Positions 42,815-53,196 are shown, numbered from the stretch's first letter. The stretch: 64,000 nucleotides of DNA from Cyanophora paradoxa (GCA_004431415.1 QPMI01000266.1:1-64000); one strand, 5' to 3'. Notes: generated by a model not told the origin, from the letters alone. A program made the numbers and translations.

Positions 42815-43012
42815 GACTAATGCTTTATATTTTAACTATATTATTAATATTGTTTTTAATAAATTCAATTTAAAAAAAAGCATACCAAATAAAATTCTCT
42901 AAAAACATAATTCTTATTACTAACATATTGCGGTTTATTTATTTATTTGTTATACATTACATCACAAAAAAACTCATTTTTTTTTATTAATAAATATTAA
43001 AATATTTTGTAA
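42815..43012 (+). pseudogene. orf319 5' fragment (segment B)
   Basis: Copy of 34732-34930, differing by a deletion of ten bases and a few substitutions. Confidence 0.65.
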
Positions 43013-43032
43013 GTTTAAAAAATTTATTTTTA

Positions 43033-43629
43033 ATGAAAATTAAATTACAAATGGAATTACAAAAATTTTCCCTAAAACATTTTTCTCAATTAATTACAAA
43101 AATTATCCCAAGATTAATAAAAGATGTCTTTATTATAAATAATGAGCTTATTTTAATTGTAGAAAATAATAATTTAAATAGTACTCTTTTTTTTTTGAAA
43201 TATCACACATATACCCAATACAAAGTACTTTGTGATATAACCGCAGTAGATTTTCTAGATCGTATCGAACGTTTTGAAGTAGTTTATCAATTTCTAAGTG
43301 TTTCTTATGCATCAAGATTAAGAATTAAAGTAAATTTAAAAGAAACTGAACTAATAAACTCAATATCAACGTTGTATCCTTGTGCTAATTGGTATGAACG
43401 TGAAATTTGGGATTTATTTGGTATTTTTTTTATGAATCATCCAGACTTAAGAAGAATTTTAACAGATTATGGTTTTGAGGGGCATCCCTTAAAAAAAGAT
43501 TTTCCTCTTAGTGGATATTTAGAGGTGCGTTATGATGATATCGTAAAACAAGTAATTTGTGAGCCTGTTGATATAACTCAAGAGTTTAGAAATTTCAATT
43601 TTTCCAGTCCTTGGGAAATAACACAATAA
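43033..43629 (+). CDS. nad9: NADH dehydrogenase subunit 9, copy B (intact)
   Basis: 198 residues, full-length complex I 30-kDa subunit (NuoC). The hallmark region [20 protein letters not shown] and [20 protein letters not shown] is present. This is the unbroken copy; the ten-T run keeps it in frame. It ends 44 bases before cox3 copy B. Confidence 0.97.
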   Translation: MKIKLQMELQKFSLKHFSQLITKIIPRLIKDVFIINNELILIVENNNLNSTLFFLKYHTYTQYKVLCDITAVDFLDRIERFEVVYQFLSVSYASRLRIKVNLKETELINSISTLYPCANWYEREIWDLFGIFFMNHPDLRRILTDYGFEGHPLKKDFPLSGYLEVRYDDIVKQVICEPVDITQEFRNFNFSSPWEITQ

Positions 43630-43673
43630 AATTTTTTTATTATTAATTAAATAATTTAACAAATAAACTAAAT

Positions 43674-44509
43674 ATGCATCGTCATACTTGTCATTTGGTA
43701 AATCCAAGCCCATGGCCAATAACAACCGCATTTTCTGCGTTTATTATGCTTATAGGAGGAGTACTATATATGCATTGTTTTGCTAAGGGTGATTTTTTTT
43801 TAATATTAGGTTTAGTTTCATTATGTATAAGCATGGGTTTATGGTGGCGAGATGTTGTCCGTGAATCAACTTTTGAAGGGCACCATATTAAAGCAGTAAA
43901 AACCGGTCTACGTTATGGTATGCTCTTATTCATACTGTCCGAAGTTATGTTTTTTTTTCTTTTTTCTGGGCATTCTTCTATTCTAGTTTAAGCCCTATTA
44001 TAGAAATCGGATCAGTATGGCCACCAGAAAATATTAAAAACCTAGTATTTGATTCTACTCGTATTCCATTGTTGAATACTCTAATCTTATTGTTGTCTGG
44101 TGCTACATTAACCTGGTCACATCATGCAATTCTATCCTCAAATAGAGGTAACGCTATATTTTCTTTATTCTTAACTTTAATACTTGCTTGTTTATTCACA
44201 TCAATACAGGTATATGAATACATGAGCGCACAATTTTCAATATCTGACAGTATTTATGGTTTTACTTTCTATTTAGCAACAGGATTTCATGGTTTTCATG
44301 TAATTATTGGGAGTTTATTCCTGACGGTTTGTTTTTATCGTTTAGTAAGAAACCATTTTACTAAAAGAAGCCATATAGGTTTTGAAACAGCAGCTTGGTA
44401 TTGGCATTTCGTTGATGTTGTATGGTTATTTTTATATATTAGTATATATTGCTGGGGTGGTATTCCAAGTCTAGAATTAGAGATTAGTAATTTTATTTGT
44501 GTGAAATAA
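43674..44509 (+). CDS. cox3: Cytochrome c oxidase subunit 3, copy B (frameshifted)
   Basis: Copy B of cox3. It has nine Ts instead of ten after SEVM (near 43958), so the frame ends at 43991 after about 105 codons; the rest is open from 44069. Unlike the intact copy it also has substitutions, among them Tyr for the conserved His in FFHSSL. This suggests real decay besides a possible sequencing error. Confidence 0.88.
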
Positions 44510-44550
44510 TAAATATTTCCAATTTATTAATATTTTATTTCTAAATAATA

Positions 44551-44624
44551 ACATTCCTAGCTCAAACGGATAGAGCATTAGCCTTCTAAGCTACTAGTTA
44601 AAGGTTCAAGTCGTTTGGAATGTG
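44551..44624 (+). tRNA. trnR(ucu): tRNA-Arg(UCU), copy B
   Basis: Copy of 36473-36546 with TCG for TCC at the end of the T-loop region. Confidence 0.9.
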
Positions 44625-44919
44625 AATTTGGTCAATTACTATTTTTTCTATACTAAACTTTCAATTGATTTGTATTTAAACCATTGTGTACATTAACCGT
44701 TAATATTATCAAAATATGTAAATTATATAATAAATTATAAAAATGACTATAATTACCACAAAAAAAAATATTGTTAAATTCATAATTTTTGTATTTCATA
44801 GGTAATAAAGTTTTTAATGTTATTAATTAAATTTAATAGAAAACAAGTGTTTTTACATACTGTGGTAACAACAATTTTCATTTTATTAAAATTTAAATTT
44901 AATAACATAAAATTATACC
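44625..44919. other. Spacer between trnR and trnfM, copy B
   Basis: Copy of 36547-36840; no gene seen. Confidence 0.6.
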
Positions 44920-44991
44920 CGCAAGATAGAGTAGTGGACCACTCATTGGGCTCATAATCCAACCACGGTTGTTCGATTCAACCTCTTGCAC
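44920..44991 (+). tRNA. trnfM(cau): Initiator tRNA-Met(CAU), copy B
   Basis: Copy of 36841-36912 with the same C1-A72 mismatch; it leads directly toward the complete rns. Confidence 0.9.
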
Positions 44992-45085
44992 TAGTATAAA
45001 AACATATTATTTTATACCTAAAAAGATAAATTTATGTAAATTATACATATTTTTTACTACACCATAAGAATGTAATTTAAAAAAT

Positions 45086-45558
45086 AAATTAGGAAATGAG
45101 TTTGATCCTGGCTCTGAATGAACGCTGGTAGTATGCTTAACACATGCAAGTTGAATGCGTAAAAACGCATGGCGTACGGGTGAGTAACATACAAGAATGT
45201 GCCTTTCAGTTTGCGATAAACTTTTATCAAGTGAATAGCAAATAAATTTTAAAGAAATGAAAGACAATTATGTCGTTGAAAGAAAAGCTTGTATAAGATT
45301 AGATAGTTGGTGGGGTAATGGCTAACCAAGTCTATAATCTTTAGTTGGTCTTTGCGGATGATCAGCCACACCGGGACTGAAAAAGGCCCAGACTTCAAAT
45401 TGAAGGCAGCAGTGAGGAATATTGGACAATGAGCGAAAGCTTGATCCAGCAATACTACGTGAGTGATATAAGCGATGTCTTGGGAAAGTTTAATTGATTG
45501 TAAAACTCTTTAATTGGTGAGCATAATGAGAGTAGCCAATCAAAAAGCCCTGGCCAAT

Positions 45559-45595
<37 letters not shown>

Positions 45596-45978
45596 TGTTA
45601 TTCATCATGATTGGGCGTAAAGGGCATGTAGGCAGTTTATTAATTTTAGTTGAAATTTTTTCTATAAGGAAAAAAAGACTATTATGGTTTTTGAACTTGA
45701 GTTTTTATATAGGATATTAGTATTTTTCAAGGAGCGATAAAATGCGTTGATATGAAAAGGAATACCAAACGGTGAAGACATTTATCTGGGTAAAAACTGA
45801 CGCTAAGGTGCGAAAGCGTGGGGAGCAAATAGGATTAGAGACCCTGGTAGTCCACGCTGTAAACGATGAGTATTCATTTTTGGTTAATTAATAATCAGAA
45901 GTTTAGCTAACGCGTTAAATACTCCGCCTGAGAAGTACGTTCGCAAGAATGAAATTCAAAGGAATTGACGGGAGCTTA

Positions 45979-46010
<32 letters not shown>

Positions 46011-46523
46011 AATACACGAAAAACCTTACCAGTTCTTGAATAAAAATAACATAATTTTAATTAATTATTTTTAAAATTTTTACAGGTGCTGCATGGCTGT
46101 CGTCAGCCCGTGCCGTGAGGTGTTAGATTAACTTCTTAACAAACGGGCGCAACCCTTATTTTTTGTTGCAACAATGATTAGTTGGTACTCAAAAGAAACT
46201 GCCTTTAAAAAAAAGGAGGAAGGTGAGGATGACGTCAAGCCTTTATGGCCCTTATGAACTGGGCTACACACGTGCTACAATGATTATTACAAAAAGTTGC
46301 AATAGTGACAACTGGAGCTAATCTTAAAAAATAATCGTAGTTCGGATTGTTTTCTGCAACTTGAAAACATGAAGTTGGAATCGCTAGTAATCGCAAATCA
46401 GCATGTTGCGGTGAATAAGTACCTAAGCTTTGTACACACCGCCCGTCACACGCCGAAAATCTGTCTTTCTCGAAGCTCTTTATTTGGGAAAATAAGGATC
46501 TAAAGAGGGGTGGGTAATTGGGG

Positions 46524-46557
<34 letters not shown>

Positions 46558-46572
46558 TGGCTGGATAAAAAG
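45086..46572 (+). rRNA. rns: SSU rRNA (complete)
   Basis: About 1.49 kb, bacterial type. Universal blocks in order: GAGTTTGATCCTGGCTC, GTGCCAGCAGCCGCGGTAATAC, GGATTAGAGACCCTGGTAGTCC, AAAGGAATTGACGGG, GCTGCATGGCTGTCGTCAG, TACACACCGCCCGTCAC, GAAGTCGTAACAAGGTAGCC. The 3' end GGCTGGATAAAAAGA lacks the CCTCC anti-Shine-Dalgarno, which fits the absence of ribosome binding sites before genes. Ends are approximate. Confidence 0.98.
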
Positions 46573-46623
46573 ATGAAAAAAAATTTGGGTTTAGTTACAT
46601 TAAATCAGTTTTATGGTGTAGTA

Positions 46624-46647
46624 CGGTAGTTATGTATATAACTACCG
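46624..46647. terminator. Hairpin 3' of rns
   Basis: Perfect 10-bp stem CGGTAGTTAT/ATAACTACCG with the tetraloop GTAT, about 50 bases after rns and 20 before orf535. Probably a 3'-end or processing signal. Confidence 0.5.
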
Positions 46648-46667
46648 AAAACAAAATAAAAAAATAA

Positions 46668-48275
46668 ATGATGCAGAATATATTAAACAGTTTATCACAA
46701 AAATTCGTCAGAATTGCTTCTGATGTACTTTTCACAATTATTGTGGAATTTAAATGGTGCTGGGAAACCAACCCATTATTTTTAGTTTTTATTATATACA
46801 TATTATTTCACTTACTAATTTTTTTACTTTATTATTTATACCCTAAGCTTAAACGTGTATTTATTCGATTATTTCGTATGGTTAAATTGTTCATAAAAAA
46901 ATTGATTTTTTTCTATCGTAAAGTAAAGTTTTATTATAATAGGGCAAAATTCTACTCAAAAAAAAAAAATCGTGCAATTTTAAAAAGGGATGCAAGAAAT
47001 TTTTATGATCGAAAATCGGAACAATTTTTAGATTGGTTACCAGGATTCCTCTATAAAGTATATATAGTATGTTCAATTATTGTGGAAATTATTATATTTA
47101 TATATCTTGTAATGTTACCTTATGGGTGTTATTATTGTGGGCAAGTATTTTTTGAAGAGTGGGCAAAGCTTTCCGTTTATACAATGCAAATGATTTATCC
47201 TTGGCCATTTTTTAAAAAAACCTGGGAATTTATTATTTGGTTTTTAGTAGAGGGAGCTTGGGGTTATATCTATGAATTAACCATCGAGTCCTCTGCCGAA
47301 AAATATGAATGGGTTGCTGTTGTATATGACAAAATGCGTAAAAAAATTATTAGCTGGTCATTAAGTATAAGCGCTAATAAAATTTGGTTTTGTCAGGTGT
47401 TTTATCCGGCATGGAAATCCGTTATCGACTTTACCATAGGTTTCTTATATATATCCTTTTATGTTTGGTTTATGCAAAAGGATTATTTAAAAACAGGAAC
47501 CGGGCTTAAAAAAAAGTTTATAGTATGGATAGATTACCTTCTTGAAATAGGAGCCCAAAAATCTGTAAGAGTTTCCCAAAGATACGTAATTTTACCTCAC
47601 TTTCTTCCAAAACTATGCTATTTTATGTATTTCCCTTATATGTTCTTCTACTTCTTCGAAACTTTTTCGGAAGGGCTTAAAACTTTTAAGGGTACGCCTT
47701 ATGTGTATATTCCTTGCGAACATATACCACAGGTAAATTTTTATGTAGCATTTTTCTTTCAACTTTTGGAATTTACTATAGACTATTTATTTTTTTGCAT
47801 ATGGTGGTTTTATTTATTTTCAGAAGTTGATAATTGTCAGAAACTTAGTAAAACTTGGTCCCCGAAATACCCACATAGAAAAGCGATTGAGAAAATTTGG
47901 ATGAATCCTCTAATTGCTGTAATGTGGAATCCAGAGGATGAACGTATCTGGGGTACTTACAGATGGCCTGTACATCGACGTGCTCTAAAAGTTTTTATTG
48001 ATATAAGACAGGTTGCAAAACAAATGATTAATGGGAAACGCCCACTGTCCCTAATGATATATGTAAAGCTTTTTTATAGCTTTATACGTATATTTGATTT
48101 ATCGCCCCTTTACCGTATTTTAAAAAAAAAAAAAAAATCAAAAATTGAACAAAAACAGCTATCAATTAAATTAAATGATAGTGCAAAAAAACGAAAGAAT
48201 AAATACACAAGAAAGCAAAAAAGGTTATATAGTAAAAAACACAAAAAATTACGTAATACAACCCCATTTTCGTAA
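46668..48275 (+). CDS. orf535, aromatic-rich membrane protein
   Basis: 535 residues located between rns and rnl. It is rich in Trp, Tyr and Phe (for example EFIIWFLVEGAWGYIYEL) with several hydrophobic helices between about residues 30 and 390, and a Lys/Arg-rich C-terminal tail. All of its many Trp codons are TGG. Unlike the other unknown ORFs it is unique in the unit and unbroken over 1.6 kb. That is strong evidence of selection in an assembly prone to indels. Not recognised. Confidence 0.75.
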   Translation: MMQNILNSLSQKFVRIASDVLFTIIVEFKWCWETNPLFLVFIIYILFHLLIFLLYYLYPKLKRVFIRLFRMVKLFIKKLIFFYRKVKFYYNRAKFYSKKKNRAILKRDARNFYDRKSEQFLDWLPGFLYKVYIVCSIIVEIIIFIYLVMLPYGCYYCGQVFFEEWAKLSVYTMQMIYPWPFFKKTWEFIIWFLVEGAWGYIYELTIESSAEKYEWVAVVYDKMRKKIISWSLSISANKIWFCQVFYPAWKSVIDFTIGFLYISFYVWFMQKDYLKTGTGLKKKFIVWIDYLLEIGAQKSVRVSQRYVILPHFLPKLCYFMYFPYMFFYFFETFSEGLKTFKGTPYVYIPCEHIPQVNFYVAFFFQLLEFTIDYLFFCIWWFYLFSEVDNCQKLSKTWSPKYPHRKAIEKIWMNPLIAVMWNPEDERIWGTYRWPVHRRALKVFIDIRQVAKQMINGKRPLSLMIYVKLFYSFIRIFDLSPLYRILKKKKKSKIEQKQLSIKLNDSAKKRKNKYTRKQKRLYSKKHKKLRNTTPFS

Positions 48276-48600
48276 AAGTGCAACGCCGTTTTTAATCTAA
48301 AGCGCAAGCTTACATATATTATTATTTATAAATAATATCTATTTACAAACTATTGTATTATTTGATAAAGCTTTACAAGCAAACCAGTTTTATATACTTA
48401 TTAAAATTTTTTTATTTATAATTTCAACAGTAATTTATAGTAATTATTTTTTCTTCTCTTAATTATGTATGCAACAACAAATTAATTTATATTAATAACT
48501 TTTATAACTATATCGTATCATAAGTAAAATAATTTTATTATATTAATTCAAACAAAATAAATTCCAAAAAATATTAAATAAATGTATCCAAAATAAAGCT
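48276..48600. other. AT-rich spacer
   Basis: About 325 bases after orf535 without a usable frame or tRNA; I see nothing in it except that it leads into the GC-rich island. Confidence 0.6.
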
Positions 48601-48613
48601 AATCTTCAGATAT

Positions 48614-48830
48614 GTGAGAGGAGGTTAGCATATTGATTAATGCACCCGGTATGTATTTACCGGAAGAAGTGACCATACAATGCGTACGGTGGTGTTTTTT
48701 CGTAGTTCCGTACGGTGCCTACGTGTGCCCGGATTGGTTTGATTCCCGCACCTCCACCCCACGCGCTCTAGGTGTATATCTGGGGAGATGCGGACTTCTT
48801 GGTCAGGTGTGAACCAGGGGGTTATTAAAT
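48614..48830 (+). ncRNA. Structured RNA candidate with tRNA-like ends (tmRNA-like?)
   Basis: About 215 bases of strikingly GC-rich sequence in an AT-rich genome, with no ORF. GGAGGT (48620-48625) pairs with ACCTCC (48750-48755), followed by ACC, like an acceptor stem. GCAT/ATGC (48628-48643) mimics a D-arm. CCGGT/ACCGG makes a hairpin (48646-48663). CGTACGG (48683-48689)/CCGTACG (48708-48714) and CGTAG (48701-48705)/CTACG (48719-48723) interlock as a pseudoknot. GGTTTGATTCC resembles a T-loop. tmRNA combines such parts and is known from jakobid and oomycete mitochondria. The T-stem here pairs poorly, so the identity is open. Confidence 0.5.
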
Positions 48831-48849
48831 ATTTTTTGAATTTTTTAAA

Positions 48850-50510
48850 TTAATAAAGAGTATTAGAGTGGATAACTTGGTTTGCATAATGTAAAAGGGC
48901 GTAATATCACGAAAGTTATAAAATATAATACCCTAAGAGAAAACTTAATTAACTATAATCCGCAACGAACTGAAACATCTAATTAATTGCAGGAAAAAAA
49001 ATCAACCGAGACCTTGTTAGTAGTGGCGAGCGAACACAAGAAAGATATAAAACTAAGATAAAATTTTTAAACAAATTGAAAACTTTGGCACTACAGGGTT
49101 AAAGCCCCGTAAAAAATTTTTTTAGTTTTTTAAGTAAAACAAAACACGTGGAATTTTGTTTGAATATAGGGGGACCACCCTCTAAATCTAAGTATTATTG
49201 TAAAACCTATAGTGTATAAGTACCGTGAGGGAAAGAATAAATAATTGAAACCTAATACTTATAAGCAGTTGAAGTAAATAAAGAAATAATTTATAACAAC
49301 GTACCTTTTGCATAATGGGTCAGCAAGTAAATAAAAATAGCAAGCTTAAATTTGGAGGCAAAATGAAAATGAAATGTAATTATTTAAGTTATTTTTATTT
49401 GACCCGAAACCAAGTGATCTATTTATGAACAAGCTGAAATTATAATAATATATAATGGAGGGCTGAACTCACATCTGTGGCAAAAGATGGAGATGATTTG
49501 TGAATAGGGGTGAAAGGCTAATCAAACTTGGACATAGCTGGTTTTCTGCGAAATCTATTTAGGTAGAGCGTTTTATAACTTTTTTACGGGGTAAAGCACT
49601 AACTAAGCTAGGGGGGCCCAAAGCCTTACCAACCTTAATTAAACTCATAATACGTAAAAAAATATAAAGCAGACAGATTGTGGGTGCTAAGGTCCATAAT
49701 CAAAAGGGAAACAGCCCAGATTGTAAATTAAGGTCCCAAAATAAAAACTAAGTGAAAAAAGGATGTTCTTTAATTGTAACAACCAAAAGGTGGGCCTAGA
49801 ATCAGCCATCCTTTAATGAAAGCGTAAAAGCTCATTGGTCTTTTTTACTGATTAGTAAAAGTTATTGAGCACCGAAAATGTAACGGGGCTAAAGTTTTTT
49901 ACCGATATTACAAATTAAATTAAAAACAAAATAATGGTAGCAGAACGTTGTATATATTGTATTAATATTATTGAAAAATAATATAAAAATATTACAAGTG
50001 AGAATGCTGACATAAGTAGTTAAAATAAGGTATAAAAACCTTATCACCGAAAGCTTAAGGGTTTCTACGAAAGGATTAACCGCGTATGAGTTATACAGTC
50101 CCTAAAAAAACTACATATGTACTATTTGATGGGTAAAATAAATTATAATAATTTTAACGATATAAGTGACAAAATCGAATATTTTTTTTATTTTTAATAA
50201 AAAGAAATATTAAATTTTCAGGAAATAACTATATCATTTAGGATAATACTGTACCCTAAACCGACACAGGTAAGCTAGTAGAGTATACTAAGGTGATTGA
50301 GAGAACTATGTTGAAGGAACTCGGCAAATTGACTCTGTAACTTCGGGAGAAAGAGTACCTGTTAATATAGCGGGTAGCATAAAATAGGGGGTAGCGACTG
50401 TTTAATAAAAACACAGGACTCTGCAAAATTGAAAAATTAGGTATAGGGTCTGACACCTGCCCGGTGCCAGCAAGTTAAATGGAGGGGTGAATGCTCCAAA
50501 AATAAGCTCT

Positions 50511-50560
<50 letters not shown>

Positions 50561-50575
50561 GCGGGTAAGTTCCGT

Positions 50576-50611
<36 letters not shown>

Positions 50612-51101
50612 CAACATAAACTCAACGAAATTGGAATCTCCGTGAAGATACGGAGTATCAGCAGCTAGACGGAAAGACCCCATACACCTTTACTACACTC
50701 ATTTATTGATTAAAAATTTTTTATGTGTAGAGTAGGTAGGAGCTTATAATACCTTAACGTAAGTTAATTGTTGAAGCAGAAATGAAACACTACCCTAAAA
50801 ATATTTTTAATCTAATATAATTTTTTATAGACAATATATGATTGGTAGTTTCACTGGGGCGGTGGCCTCCTAAACAGTAACGGAGGCGCGCAAAGGTAAA
50901 CTCAAATAAGTTGGAAATTTATTTTAGAGCGTAATGGTATATGTTTGCCTGACGGTGAGGCGTACATGCCGAACCGAGATAATTAATTTTATCGGCCATA
51001 GTGATCCGGTGATACTTTGTGGAAAGATCATCGCTCAACGGATAAAAGGTACGTTGGGGATAACAGGCTAATGACCCTCAAGAGCTCTTATCGACGGGGT
51101 T

Positions 51102-51133
<32 letters not shown>

Positions 51134-51505
51134 AGGAGCTGAAAAAGGTTCCAATGGTTGCCCTGTTCGGGCATTAAAGTGGTACGTGAGCTGGGTTTAG
51201 AACGTCGTGAGACAGTTTGGTCCCTATCTACTGTTGATATTTGGAGAAAACAAAGAATCTGTTTCTAGTACGAGAGGACCGAAATGGGTTGACCAATTGT
51301 GTATTGGTTGTATAAACGTTAATATGCATCGCCAAGTAGCTACGTCAGGAAAAAATAATTGCTGAAAGCATCTAAGCAAGAAATTTCCCTTTTGATTCTC
51401 TTAGTTAAGTTAAAGACTATAACTTTGATAGGCTTTTTATGTAATATAAAGTAATTTATATATTTATAGTATAAAAGTACTAATAAAACGTACAATTTAA
51501 AGATA
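48850..51505 (+). rRNA. rnl: LSU rRNA
   Basis: About 2.65 kb. Bacterial-type landmarks in order: GAACTGAAACATCTAA, GTAGTGGCGAGCGAA, GTACCGTGAGGGAAAG, GGTAGAGC, AACTATAACGGTCCTAAGG, GACGGAAAGACCCC, TTGGCACCTCGATGTCGGCT, AGTACGAGAGGACC, and the 3' TTGATAGGC...GTACTAATAAAACG. No intron seen. The 5' end is set after the GC-rich island and is approximate. Confidence 0.97.
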
Positions 51506-51509
51506 AAAA

Positions 51510-51650
51510 TATTTAATAATATGAGAACGATTATTTTTAAAAATAATCATGTTGAAACACCCGATCCCATCCTGAATTCGATGTGTGAAAATTTTTCAAA
51601 TCTCATAATACTCTAAAACTATTTAGGGGAACATGAGAACAATTTAATAA
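51510..51650 (+). rRNA. rrn5: 5S rRNA
   Basis: CACCCGATCCCATCCTGAATTCG reproduces the conserved loop B/C region (CACCtGAtCCCAT.CCGAACTC). TGTGTGAAA follows as in GAAGTGAAA, then the 3' half TATTTAGGGGAACATGAGAAC (family GGGG..CCCATG.GAGA). It lies between rnl and trnL as in bacterial rRNA operons. Terminal helix ends are uncertain. A mitochondrial 5S gene is kept in few lineages. Confidence 0.8.
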
Positions 51651-51672
51651 AACCAGTTAACTCAAATAATTC

Positions 51673-51756
51673 ACTCGCTTGGTGTAATTTGGTAAACACG
51701 GTAGACTTAAAATCTACTCCTGACACAGGGTATTGGTTCAAGTCCGATAGCGGGTA
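51673..51756 (+). tRNA. trnL(uaa): tRNA-Leu(UAA)
   Basis: Acceptor ACTCGCT/AGCGGGT, anticodon TAA, class II variable arm. Directly follows rrn5 and ends 7 bases before the rps4 start. Confidence 0.93.
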
Positions 51757-51763
51757 GTTTGAT

Positions 51764-53103
51764 ATGCAAAATTATAAAATACAAAAAAAATTTAAACGTA
51801 ATAATATTTGGGTGAATAACTCGCAATTTTTTAAATTTAAAGAGCGATTGAAATGGAGACTAAAAAAAAAAAAAAAATTATTACATAAAAGTAGAAACAT
51901 ATGGTTTAATATGAAATTGTATATAAAAAAAATTTTCAAAAATTTTTATCCTAATTTAACTGAAATACAATTAAAAAAATATATAGGCGAAAATATTTAT
52001 CAATATTTAACTAAAGATAAGATTAAACATTCACAAAATACACAGATCATTAAAATCTATCACATATTAGAGAGTCGTCTTGATACAATGTTAATAAGAA
52101 CAAATCTAGTAAAAACACCTAAAGCTGCTCGACAATTAATAATGCATAAAAATGTGTTTGTTGATAATAGACTTATAACTAATCCTGGCTATTTATTATC
52201 AAATGGCCAAATAATTCATATAAAAAAAATAAATATTGTATATTTAAAAATAAAAATAAATAATAAAAATAATGAATTTGTATATAAAAAATTTAAAACA
52301 ATTTTAAAGAAACGCATTCTATTTAAAAATTATTATAAAAATTTTTTATTAAATACAACTATATATAATGCATGTCTACCTAGTTATTTAAAATATATAG
52401 TTATTCAAAACAAAAATTATAATTACCATACTTTCTTATTTAATACCCCTCGTTTAATTGAAATACCTTACCCTAATAAAATGTGGATCCATTCAATTTG
52501 TAAAAGAAGAACAAATCGTGTTAAATTATATATTAGTCGATTTAAAAGACAAAAATTTAAAAAAAATAAATTATATAAATTAAAAATAAAGAAAAGAAAA
52601 AAAATTATTATCATAGGTACTAGATTAAACACAATATATTCAAATATTAGATTACCCAAGAATTTATTAAAAATAAAAAAAAATAAAAAAAAAAAAAAGT
52701 TTACAATAGAAAAAAAAAAATAAATATAATTGGAATTATTATAAAAAAAAATATAATAAAAGAAAAAAACAATTAAATTTAATAAAAAAAAAAAAAATCA
52801 AAAAGAAAAAATATAATAAATTTATAAAGTTTGTTAAATCTTTTAAATTAAAAAGAAGAAAATTAACAAATATTAAATTATTATTAAAAAAAAAATTAAA
52901 AATAAATAAAAAAAAAAAAAAAACAAAAAAAAACATTATTAAAAAAAAAAAAAATTATAAAAAATAAAAAAATTAGGTTTAAACAAAAACTAAAAAAAAA
53001 ACAAAGAAAAGAAAAAATTAAAATTTTCAGTAATAACTTTTTTAATATTTTACCTTGGTTTTATAAAAGATTAAAAAAAAGTCGTTTATATATGAAAAAA
53101 TAA
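51764..53103 (+). CDS. rps4: Ribosomal protein S4 with a long Lys-rich C-terminus
   Basis: The N-terminal 319 codons are open. They hold the S4 RNA-binding domain, LESRLDTMLIRTNLVKTPKA to NGQIIHI at residues about 105-155. A segment PRLIEIPYP corresponds to the P.ylEv near the end of typical S4. A strongly Lys-rich stretch follows and the frame closes at 52723. Piecing frames across A-runs gives further protein-like sequence (KFIKFVKSFKLKRRKLTNIK; then FSNNFFNILPWFYKRLKKS) up to TAA at 53103. The real gene is therefore probably about 445 codons with several homopolymer errors, much longer than the usual ~200. Confidence 0.85.
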
Positions 53104-53115
53104 AATAATATTTCT

Positions 53116-53196
53116 GGAGGAATGGCTGAGTGGTTAAAGGCGGCGGACTGTAAATCCGTTGAGAAATCTACATAGGTTCGAATCCTGTTTCCTCCA
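53116..53196 (+). tRNA. trnY(gua): tRNA-Tyr(GUA)
   Basis: Acceptor GGAGGAA/TTTCCTCC, anticodon GTA, long variable arm. Last gene of the plus-strand block; trnA comes from the other strand 63 bases on. Confidence 0.94.

Larger units (their letters stand above)
39075..46074 (+). repeat. Segment B of the internal duplication
   Basis: Same content as segment A plus orf427, which sits in tandem before orf475 with its own cob-derived leader. It leads without a break into the complete rns. Confidence 0.88.

Noticed and set aside
46235-46537. 100-codon open frame on the minus strand
   Set aside because: Lies across the conserved 3' domain of rns, so it is a chance frame. The same holds for frames at 36928-37375, 45007-45452 and 50256-50625 in rRNA.
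48620-48758. A missing trnT with a large insertion
   Set aside because: The acceptor and D-arm-like pairs would allow a tRNA, but the CCGGT hairpin loop has no T before TGT and the T-stem does not pair.
48614-48830. RNase P RNA
   Set aside because: I looked for the paired CR-I (GAGGAAAGTCC-like) and CR-V (ACAGAA-like) motifs of the P4 helix and did not find them.
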